Shown: positions 6,610-12,220 of the stretch, piece by piece
Position numbering within the stretch: the first letter of the stretch is position 1
Layout of the letters: the number at the start of each line of letters is the position of its first letter
Source: DATKKX01 sp035542775
GTDB lineage: Bacteria > Planctomycetota > Phycisphaerae > UBA1845 > UTPLA1
Length of the DNA stretch: 12,220 nt
NCBI GenBank assembly: GCA_035542775.1
Contig: DATKKX010000134.1
Location: 1-12,220 of the forward strand
Reading direction: 5' to 3'
Notes under the pieces: generated by a model
What the model saw: the letters and a program-made list of their open reading frames with translations, nothing else
Database searches by the model: none
Told to the model about the DNA's origin: nothing
Translations under genes and position numbers: made by a program

Positions 6610-6648
6610 AAGGCCCGTGTCTCTGGGGCGGCGATTCCAACGGGCCTT
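6610..6648. promoter_or_regulatory. Perfect 9-bp inverted repeat in the divergent spacer
   Basis: AAGGCCCGT (6610-6618) and ACGGGCCTT (6640-6648) are exact inverse copies separated by 21 nt, between the divergent sigma-factor operon and the asparaginase gene. The dyad lies 54-92 bp upstream of the sigma start. It could be an operator for a dimeric regulator or a hairpin in a leader transcript. The rest of the spacer (6557-6824) shows no clear -35/-10 pair. Small dyads AGTGTCACT (6589-6597) and GTCTAGAC (6559-6566) lie closer to the sigma gene. Confidence 0.45.
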
Positions 6649-6808
6649 CCGACCGTGGAAACTGCTAACTCGCTACATGGGCGAACTTTATGCCACGCGA
6701 CCGCCGCTGGCAAACAGGATTGTGGAACGCTCGTGGGTACCTGCGGGGCGAGCAGCCCGGGCTGAGTGCTGCCAGGGCGGGCACGTTTTGTGCTGGAGGG
6801 GGGCAGTA

Positions 6809-6859
6809 ATGGTGAGGAACTCCGATGGACAACGAAGGGCAGGAATGGACCAGGCGTAG
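6809..6859 (+). CDS. Possible 16-codon upstream reading frame overlapping the asparaginase start
   Basis: ATG at 6809 is preceded at 5 nt by GGAGGGGGG (6795-6803), the strongest ribosome binding site in this spacer. The frame reads MVRNSDGQRRAGMDQA and stops at 6859, overlapping the first 35 bases of the asparaginase gene in another frame. The asparaginase ATG has its own weaker GAGG at 6814-6817. The short frame could deliver ribosomes for translational coupling or dampen expression. Whether it is translated cannot be told from sequence alone. Confidence 0.25.
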   Translation: MVRNSDGQRRAGMDQA

Positions 6860-7949
6860 CTTTCTCCAATCTTCCGCGGCGGCGGCGCTCGCGGCGGGTC
6901 CGTTGGGGCGAATTCAATCGGACCAGCCGAATGCCGAGAGTCCTAAAAACGAAAGGAAACCGAAGGTGCCGGTGGTTATCGCCAGCGGGAATGGTCTGGA
7001 GGCGGTCAAGAAGGCGATGGCGATGATCATGCAGAAGGCCGACCCGTTGGACGCGGTAGTCGCCGGCGTGAACATCGTTGAGGATGACCCGAACGACCAT
7101 TCGGTGGGGTTGGGCGGCCTGCCGAATGAAGACGGTGTCGTGGAACTGGATGCCTCGTGCATGCATGGTCCCACGCACAAGGCCGGGGCGGTGGGGGCCT
7201 TGCGCAACATCCGTAATCCGTCCTCGGTCGCCAAGCTGATCATGCAACGAACCGAGCACGTGTTGCTGGTGGGCGAAGGAGCCCTGCGATTCGCCAAGGC
7301 TGAAGGCTTCAAGGAGGAAGATCTGCTGACGGATGAAGCTCGCGAGATGTGGCTGGAATGGAAGGAGTCCCGCTCCAAGACGGATAACTGGCTGTCTCCG
7401 GAAGACCTCGAGGGCGAGAGGCACTCGCGCGCCGCATCAGTTGCGGACCGCATCTGGGGTACGATCAACAGCTGTGCCGTTGATCATCAACTCAACCTTG
7501 CCGGTGTCACCTCCACCAGCGGTCTGGCCTTCAAGATCCCCGGTCGGGTCGGTGACTCGCCGATCATCGGAGCGGGACTGTACGTCGACAACAAGGTGGG
7601 GGCGGCGGGAGCGACCGGCCGCGGCGAATCATGCCTGCAGAACTGCTCGTCGTTTTACATCGTCGAGCTCATGCGCGGCGGCATGGACCCCGAGCAGGCT
7701 TGCCTGGAAGCCCTGAAACGCGTGGTTGAGCACAACGAACCGCGACTCCGTGACAAGGAGGGCCATCCGAACTTCGGTTTGACGTTTTACGCGCTGGCCA
7801 AGGACGGGCGGTACGGTTCAGCCTCGATACACTCGGGGGTGCGCTTCGCGGTTCACGACGGGACCGAGGCCCGCTTGCAGGACAGCGCGTACCTGTACGA
7901 GGCTCCGCCTGCGCCGAAGAAGATGCCGACCACGCGCCGCTGGCGGTGA
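6825..7949 (+). CDS. Tat-exported N4-(beta-N-acetylglucosaminyl)-L-asparaginase (glycosylasparaginase family)
   Basis: The gene encodes 374 residues. An in-frame stop at 6813-6815 rules out an earlier start, and GAGG lies 7 nt before the ATG. Residues 9-25 form a twin-arginine signal (TRRSFLQ followed by an Ala-rich hydrophobic stretch), so export in folded form is expected. The body (48-360) matches the asparaginase-2/glycosylasparaginase Ntn-hydrolase family (EC 3.5.1.26 type), with DPLDAVVAGVNIVEDDPNDHSVGLGGLPN (residues 73-101) in the alpha part. The autocatalytic cleavage site is expected before Thr213 in WGTINSCAVD. Downstream are VTSTSGLAFKIPGRVGDSPI and GAGLYVDN, the substrate-pocket region of the beta chain. 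The known reaction cleaves GlcNAc-Asn, the last step of N-glycoprotein breakdown; some relatives act on plain asparagine or isoaspartyl peptides, so the substrate is not certain. Its own flanks show no operon partner: the gene upstream is divergent and the gene downstream is convergent. Confidence 0.9.
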   Translation: MDNEGQEWTRRSFLQSSAAAALAAGPLGRIQSDQPNAESPKNERKPKVPVVIASGNGLEAVKKAMAMIMQKADPLDAVVAGVNIVEDDPNDHSVGLGGLPNEDGVVELDASCMHGPTHKAGAVGALRNIRNPSSVAKLIMQRTEHVLLVGEGALRFAKAEGFKEEDLLTDEAREMWLEWKESRSKTDNWLSPEDLEGERHSRAASVADRIWGTINSCAVDHQLNLAGVTSTSGLAFKIPGRVGDSPIIGAGLYVDNKVGAAGATGRGESCLQNCSSFYIVELMRGGMDPEQACLEALKRVVEHNEPRLRDKEGHPNFGLTFYALAKDGRYGSASIHSGVRFAVHDGTEARLQDSAYLYEAPPAPKKMPTTRRWR

Positions 7950-7964
7950 GAATGAATTCTCGCT
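7945..7964. terminator. Short hairpin between convergent genes
   Basis: GAGAA (7948-7952) and TTCTC (7957-7961) with a TGAA loop form a stem that extends outward by G-U and G-C pairs to about 7945/7964. It overlaps the asparaginase stop codon and fills most of the 22-bp gap to the converging response regulator gene. No T-run flanks it on either strand, so a bidirectional terminator role is only suggested by position. Confidence 0.25.
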
Positions 7965-7971
7965 CCCAGGG

Positions 7972-9627
7972 TCAGATGTTGAAACCGACGAGGGCCGGTG
8001 ACTTTCGCGGCCCTGGAGAAGACTCGTCCCCCATGGCCCAGTCGACGGAACTGTCAGCCAGTTGGATCGCAAGTCGCAGGATTTCCGGTTCCCGCTCGAC
8101 GAACGCCGCCACGACGTCCGGGTCGAACTGCTTGCCCGCGCCTTCAAGAATCACGGTCCGGGCCTGCTCGTGCGATATCGCCTCTTTGTAGGCTCGTTTG
8201 GTGGTGAGCGCGTCATACACGTCCGCGACGGCGGCGATGCGCGCCGACAAAGGTATCTGGTCGCCACGTAGGCCATCGGGGTAGCCGCCGCCATCGAACC
8301 ATTCATGGTGACCCTGAGCGATCTCCTCGGCCATCTTGAGGTAGCCTGATGACGGCGCGCGGACCAACACGGCACGCAGGGTGTCCGCGCCCTCCGTTAC
8401 GTGCGTCCGCATGGTGGTCATTTCCTCGGGGGTCAGCTTGCCGGGCTTCAGAAGGATGGAATCGGGAATTGCGACTTTGCCGATGTCGTGCAGCGGCGAC
8501 GTTCGGCGGATGTTCCGCAGGAATTCGTCGTCGATTGGGCCGGTGTATTTCGGATTGCTCCGCAGTCCTCGGGCCAATTCCAGGCAGAATCTCGCGATGC
8601 GATCGAGATGTTTGCCGGTGTCGTCGTCGCGATGCTCGGCCAGCTTGGCCAGGGCGACGACCACCGAGTCCCTGGCCTCGTCGCGGGCCTCCCGGGCCAG
8701 GAGGGTCTGAATCGCGGATGCGGCATGATGACTGATGAGCTCGAGATATTCCAGCTCCTGTCCGGTGAACGGGCGTTTGTCCGCGCGGTCCGCGACGTTC
8801 AGGACGCCGACGACGCCCTCTGCCGCGGACATCGGAGTGGATAGCAGGGGCGACCCGCCGCACACCTCGGCGTCAGGCGTCCGGCCGAACGTTCGCGAGT
8901 CTGCCTTGTTGTTGATCACCAGCCGCCTGCGCTCCGCGAAGACCTGGCCCGCGATGGGTTCGCCCACGGGTATTCGCAACCCGGACATGGTGGATTCGTC
9001 CAGCCCGATCGACCGGCGGATCCTCAGGCAGTTGTCCGTTGCGTCGAACAGCATGATCGAAACCCGTCGGCAGCCGGTAAGGATGCCGGCCACTGCGGCC
9101 GTGTGATCGAGGATGTCGGTCATGCTCTCGGTCTTTTCAAGCGCGATTGTGAAGTCCAGTATCATGGTCAGGGCATAAGTCTGGCGCCCCAGCATCTCGT
9201 TCCGATGCTGCAACAGCACGGAAGCCCGTCGCAATCGCACCATGGAGCGAGCGCGGATCACCAGTTCCTTGGGTGTGAAGGGCTTGAGCAGATACTCGTC
9301 GGCGCCGGCCTCCAGTCCGGCCAATACATTGCCGTCGCCTCCCTTGGCACTGAGCATGATGATGGGGATGGTGTCTGTGGCCGGGTCGGAACGAAGACGA
9401 CGCGTGGCTTCAAGCCCATCCACTCCCGGCATCATCACGTCCATGATGATGACATCGGGCAGCGCTTCCTTGGCCAGGGATATTCCCGCGCCGGCGTCCG
9501 GCGCATCGAGGACACGGCACCCTTCGCGCTCGAGGATTTCCTGACAAAGCCGGCGCATGCCGGCATCGTCGTCCACCAGCAGGACCAGCGGAGGAGACTG
9601 CTGTTCCGGGTCTGTCGGATTCTTCAA
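7972..9627 (-). CDS. REC-GAF-HD-GYP response regulator (probable cyclic-di-GMP phosphodiesterase)
   Basis: The gene encodes 551 residues. The start is a TTG at 9627, chosen because AGAAGGAG lies 8 nt upstream and no in-frame ATG was found in the codons read just upstream. The receiver domain (residues 14-132) has the acidic pair in LVDDDAG, the phospho-acceptor Asp63 in DVIIMDVMMPG and the Lys115 of LLKPF. A coiled linker (133-165) leads to a GAF domain (about 166-312: ILTGCRRVSIMLFDATDN, later GVVGVLNVADR). The HD-GYP domain (318-525) is intact: His380-Asp381 in SPLHDIGKVAIPD, then HHEWFDGGGYPDGL with the GYP at 448-450, and RIAAVADVYDALTTKRAY. HD-GYP domains hydrolyse cyclic-di-GMP and control motility, biofilm and exopolysaccharide. 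No histidine kinase partner is in the window, so it is an orphan regulator here. The last 25 residues are a non-conserved tail. Confidence 0.94.
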   Translation of the reverse strand: MKNPTDPEQQSPPLVLLVDDDAGMRRLCQEILEREGCRVLDAPDAGAGISLAKEALPDVIIMDVMMPGVDGLEATRRLRSDPATDTIPIIMLSAKGGDGNVLAGLEAGADEYLLKPFTPKELVIRARSMVRLRRASVLLQHRNEMLGRQTYALTMILDFTIALEKTESMTDILDHTAAVAGILTGCRRVSIMLFDATDNCLRIRRSIGLDESTMSGLRIPVGEPIAGQVFAERRRLVINNKADSRTFGRTPDAEVCGGSPLLSTPMSAAEGVVGVLNVADRADKRPFTGQELEYLELISHHAASAIQTLLAREARDEARDSVVVALAKLAEHRDDDTGKHLDRIARFCLELARGLRSNPKYTGPIDDEFLRNIRRTSPLHDIGKVAIPDSILLKPGKLTPEEMTTMRTHVTEGADTLRAVLVRAPSSGYLKMAEEIAQGHHEWFDGGGYPDGLRGDQIPLSARIAAVADVYDALTTKRAYKEAISHEQARTVILEGAGKQFDPDVVAAFVEREPEILRLAIQLADSSVDWAMGDESSPGPRKSPALVGFNI

Positions 9628-9949
9628 GCGGGAGGCTCCTTCTTGGGCGTGCTTGGAAGCGCCGGATTCCTCCGAGGCACGAGACGTCGCCGGTACATTG
9701 ATCGGTCCAGCGCCGGCCAGGAGTGAGGTGCGACGCCTGATTCATCGCCGGGGAAGGGTCTCGTCCGATACGCGGTTTCAGGAGAGAGACATCATCTGCC
9801 GCGTCACGTGCTGCGATCAGTCGTCGCCTGAACGGTCGGCGGAGATGGTGATTATCGGCATGCCCCTATTGCCCGGATAGGAGGCCTGCCGGATAATAAG
9901 CCACGTCAACATGCGGCGCCGACCGCGACTGCTGGGGAGAAAGCTGGCG
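9628..9949. other. Divergent spacer between response regulator and hypothetical gene
   Basis: The 322-bp spacer carries the ribosome binding site of the minus-strand regulator (9637-9644) at one end and the plus-strand promoter candidate (9869-9897) at the other. The frames open across it have no ribosome binding site and no recognisable domain. I see no promoter that I would stand behind for the response regulator. Confidence 0.5.
9869..9897 (+). promoter_or_regulatory. Sigma-70-like promoter candidate for the hypothetical gene
   Basis: TTGCCC (9869-9874) and GATAAT (9892-9897) match 4 of 6 and 5 of 6 positions of the -35 and -10 consensus and are separated by the ideal 17 bp. Transcription would begin near 9904, about 46 nt before the ATG at 9950. 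A start at the in-frame ATG at 9911 would leave almost no leader, which supports the choice of 9950. Confidence 0.5.
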
Positions 9950-10705
9950 ATGAGCTTCGCATTCAACGCCCATTGTGACGACTTTCACATTGCCACGCGT
10001 CTGTATCTGAAACTGGACCTGGGGCTGCAGCGCGAGACCGTCCTGCACTTCTTCGACAGCATCAAGCGTGAATTTCCGGCGATGCGCAAGCTCCGCCGCC
10101 GCGAGGACGGGTCGCTTCTCCTGGAGGAAGAGGAGACCGGTGACGAGACCCGTCGCTGGCTGCGGCTGGACGAGGCCACGATTCGCATGGGCTATCACAA
10201 TCCGCCGCAGTCGGAGGCCGCCGAGCAATTCGCCCAGGCCGTGCTGAAGATGGCCCCCTACCATCTGACCCTCGGCGATCTCGACTACGACCATCTGGAG
10301 GTTGTTTACGGCTTCGATCTGGAGTACCGCGGCAACCACGATCAGCTCGTCGCGGAGACGCTGCTGGCCGACGGACCGCTGGCGGGCCTGCTGACCCACC
10401 CTCACATTCTGTACACCATCGACGCTCAGCCGTTCCTGGGGTTCGCCATCAGCGAGTCGTGCGATGTGCAGGTGTACGTCGAGATCAAGAGCCGCACCTC
10501 GACCTACGAAGTTCGCACCAGGCAGTTCGAGCCCCAGCCGCTGAGCGTGTTCCTGACCGTCCGGCGCTACTGGGGCTTCTCGGAGGGGGGTGCTCTTCCC
10601 GAGGTGCATCACGAGCTCACGGAGTGCGCGGAGGAATGGGCCACGGAGCGAGTTATCCCCATGGTGGTCAATCCCCTGGCCCACGCCATCGCTTCGCGGC
10701 CGTAG
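9950..10705 (+). CDS. Conserved-looking cytosolic protein of unknown function
   Basis: The gene encodes 251 residues from the ATG at 9950 (GGGGAG 10 nt upstream; promoter candidate at 9869-9897). An in-frame ATG at 9911 would add 13 mostly basic residues and lacks a ribosome binding site. No signal peptide or membrane helix is seen. The protein is acidic, begins MSFAFNAHCDDFHIATRLYL and has an alternating beta/alpha look with a charged loop RRREDGSLLLEEEETGDETR near residues 44-63. In the middle LTLGDLDYDHLEVVYGFDLEY and YVEIKSRTSTYEVRTRQFEP suggest beta strands. The ending EEWATERVIPMVVNPLAHAIASRP is helical. Coding character is good (codon use like its neighbours, full-length frame), but I do not recognise a family. 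It is followed after 79 bp by the glycosyltransferase on the same strand, which may be co-transcribed. Confidence 0.8.
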   Translation: MSFAFNAHCDDFHIATRLYLKLDLGLQRETVLHFFDSIKREFPAMRKLRRREDGSLLLEEEETGDETRRWLRLDEATIRMGYHNPPQSEAAEQFAQAVLKMAPYHLTLGDLDYDHLEVVYGFDLEYRGNHDQLVAETLLADGPLAGLLTHPHILYTIDAQPFLGFAISESCDVQVYVEIKSRTSTYEVRTRQFEPQPLSVFLTVRRYWGFSEGGALPEVHHELTECAEEWATERVIPMVVNPLAHAIASRP

Positions 10706-10784
10706 GCGCCCGAGGATTCCATAGCTACCATTGTGGCGATCGCAGCGGGGTCGATGGCTAGGCCGCGCGGTCGCGCCGTTCCGC

Positions 10785-12220
10785 ATGAGCGAGAAATCAG
10801 CAGGTTGGGTCTGCACGATCGCCGGCATCATCGCGGCATGCGCGTCCGTCGCCATTGGTTGGGGCTCGATCCAGCATTTCGAGATGGCCTGGGATGAGTG
10901 CGAAGATCATGCCATCGCCGTGGGCCTGCGCCATCATCCCCTGACCGGCGGGCCGGCATCGATCGACGCATCACAGATGCGCCTCCCCATGTATGTGAAC
11001 GCGGCGGTCTACGCCCTGACCGGCCGGGACGATCTTGCTGTTTCGAGGGCGGTCAGCCTGGCTTTCGGCGCCGTGGCGGTCATCGCCGTGGCGGCGCTGG
11101 GCCGGTGCCTTTTCGGGCCGTTGGTCGGGGGGCTGGCGGCCGTGCTCACGGCGTTCTCTCCGTACTTCCTTTCTTTCGCCCGCATCTCCATGACCGAGGG
11201 CGATGTTTTCTGCGCCTGTTTCACGACTCTCGTGCTGCTGGGATTGGTCTGTTATTTGTGCGAGCGGAGCGCGGCGCGATGGCTCGTCTCAGCCGTTCTT
11301 CTCGCCCTGGCGCTGGGGGCGAAGATCTTCGCGATCGCCCTATTCGCGGTCTTCCTTGTCGAAGCGGGGCTCGCCCCCCGCCCGGCGACCATCGGCGGCT
11401 CCGGGCAGCGGCGGGATGCTCGCCGCCTTGCCGCGATGCTTGTGATCGCGGCCGCGGTCATGCTGGCCACCGCCGTGGCCGCGGCCTTTTCGCAGACCGC
11501 GGCGATCTGCGGCTGGGCCGTGCTCCTCGGCGTCTGGACTTACACAATCATCTTTGTACTGAAGCAGCGCGCCCGGCTCAGGGGCGGCATGGCTCCCATC
11601 CTTGGCATGATTGTCCTGGCGATAATCACCTGCGGCGTGCTGATGCCGGCGCATCTGATCCAGCACGACATCACCAGGAGCCTCGCCCGGCGCCTGCTCC
11701 GCTGGGACCACCAGCTTCCACTGGCTCACCTGTCCGATCACCTGCGGCTCTATGCAGGCATCATGCTGATCAAGCTGACCGCGCCGCTCGGCATCCTGAC
11801 GGCTGCCTCCCTGGTATGGGGAGTTATCCGAGCTTCACGCCACAGTGCCTGGCGGCTCTGCACCCTCACCGTGGTCGCGTACGTGGCCGGCCTGTGCCTG
11901 TTGCCGCTGCGGCAGACCTTCTACCTGATGGGCGTGTATCCGGTGATGATGATCATGACGGCGGCACTTGCCGCGCAGATTGGCCAGCGGCTGCGCCGGC
12001 GTAAGTCCAAGGCCTCGACCGCGTGGATGATCGTGATAGCGGTTCTGCTGGTCCACCTCGGGGTGAACGTCTATCGCGCCTATCCCTGGTACAACCTGTA
12101 CGGTTATGAGCTGATCGGCGACCGCTGGCTTGGAGCAGAGTCGCGCGGCTATCGGAACCTGATCCAGACGCCCAGCGACGGAGTCGAATCGCTCATCCGC
12201 TGGTGCAACGCCGACGAGCA
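10785..12220 (+). CDS. GT-C (PMT/ArnT-like, GT39-type) membrane glycosyltransferase, 3' end cut off
   Basis: The frame is open from the ATG at 10785 to the right edge (478 codons). No clear ribosome binding site precedes the ATG, so the start is tentative. A membrane helix at about residues 8-28 is followed by a loop with the acidic pair Asp37-Glu38 (AWDECEDHA), the position of the catalytic acidic residue in GT-C enzymes. Then LFGPLVGGLAAVLTAFSPYFLSFARISMTEGDVF (about 109-142), a typical PMT-type signature, and further hydrophobic segments near 145-158, 166-193, 214-258, 270-290, 325-348, 358-375, 380-400 and 412-428. The soluble part begins near 430 (YPWYNLYGYELIGDRWLGAE). Family members move a sugar from a polyprenyl-phosphate donor to a lipid or protein on the outer face of the membrane. 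The acceptor here is unknown. Confidence 0.84.
   Translation, partial: MSEKSAGWVCTIAGIIAACASVAIGWGSIQHFEMAWDECEDHAIAVGLRHHPLTGGPASIDASQMRLPMYVNAAVYALTGRDDLAVSRAVSLAFGAVAVIAVAALGRCLFGPLVGGLAAVLTAFSPYFLSFARISMTEGDVFCACFTTLVLLGLVCYLCERSAARWLVSAVLLALALGAKIFAIALFAVFLVEAGLAPRPATIGGSGQRRDARRLAAMLVIAAAVMLATAVAAAFSQTAAICGWAVLLGVWTYTIIFVLKQRARLRGGMAPILGMIVLAIITCGVLMPAHLIQHDITRSLARRLLRWDHQLPLAHLSDHLRLYAGIMLIKLTAPLGILTAASLVWGVIRASRHSAWRLCTLTVVAYVAGLCLLPLRQTFYLMGVYPVMMIMTAALAAQIGQRLRRRKSKASTAWMIVIAVLLVHLGVNVYRAYPWYNLYGYELIGDRWLGAESRGYRNLIQTPSDGVESLIRWCNADE

Noticed and set aside
5591..6859. Plus-strand open frame of 422 codons opposite the sigma and anti-sigma genes
   Set aside because: It is a shadow of the sigma-70 region 2 and 4 coding sequence in a GC-rich genome; only its last 16 codons, after an independent ribosome binding site, are kept as a possible upstream frame.
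9866..10855. Minus-strand open frame of 329 codons opposite the hypothetical gene
   Set aside because: No ribosome binding site, no domain, and Gln/Leu/Gly-rich antisense composition; the plus frame has a promoter and ribosome binding site.
10898..12004. Plus-strand open frame of 368 codons, Arg/Pro/Ala-rich
   Set aside because: It is out of frame with the glycosyltransferase, whose frame gives regularly spaced membrane helices and PMT-type signatures over the same bases.

Overview
The window looks like a chromosomal segment of a high-GC member of the Planctomycetota (class not resolvable, a Phycisphaerae-like lineage is possible). The pointers are a PEP-CTERM-sorted secreted protein, a cysteine-rich HYR-type repeat protein with a cohesin-like domain, an ECF sigma factor paired with a zinc-less membrane anti-sigma factor and a secretin/TonB-N-terminus-like protein, a Tat-exported glycosylasparaginase, and long gene-free spacers. 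The lineage is an inference from gene content. No mobile element, CRISPR array or phage gene is visible.

Layout. Positions 1-2626 (minus strand) encode two secreted proteins: a 595-residue partial cohesin-like/HYR repeat protein that runs off the left edge, and upstream of it a 207-residue PEP-CTERM protein. Positions 2627-3615 hold about 1 kb with no convincing gene, apart from three stacked palindromes at 3273-3313 and a nested hairpin just downstream of an elongator-type tRNA-Met(CAT) gene at 3616-3688 (minus). Positions 3897-6556 (minus) form a compact operon in the order ECF sigma factor, anti-sigma factor, STN-repeat exported protein. The sigma stop codon directly abuts the anti-sigma start. 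The 80-bp spacer before the third gene carries a near-copy of the end of the anti-sigma gene and a hairpin.

A divergent spacer with a perfect 9-bp inverted repeat separates this operon from a plus-strand Tat-exported N4-(beta-N-acetylglucosaminyl)-L-asparaginase-type Ntn-hydrolase (6825-7949), whose start is overlapped by a 16-codon upstream reading frame with the stronger ribosome binding site. Convergent to it is a REC-GAF-HD-GYP response regulator starting at a TTG codon (7972-9627, minus), a likely cyclic-di-GMP phosphodiesterase. Divergent from that is an unrecognised 251-residue cytosolic protein (9950-10705, plus) behind a good sigma-70-like promoter. Last comes a GT-C type (PMT/ArnT-like, family 39) multi-spanning glycosyltransferase (10785 to the right edge, plus).

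How the parts might work together: the sigma/anti-sigma/STN triad reads as an envelope-sensing module with a candidate periplasmic partner protein. The asparaginase and the GT-C transferase point to metabolism or assembly of extracytoplasmic glycoconjugates, and the left-end proteins are surface or secreted structural proteins. A direct regulatory link between these blocks is not shown by the sequence.
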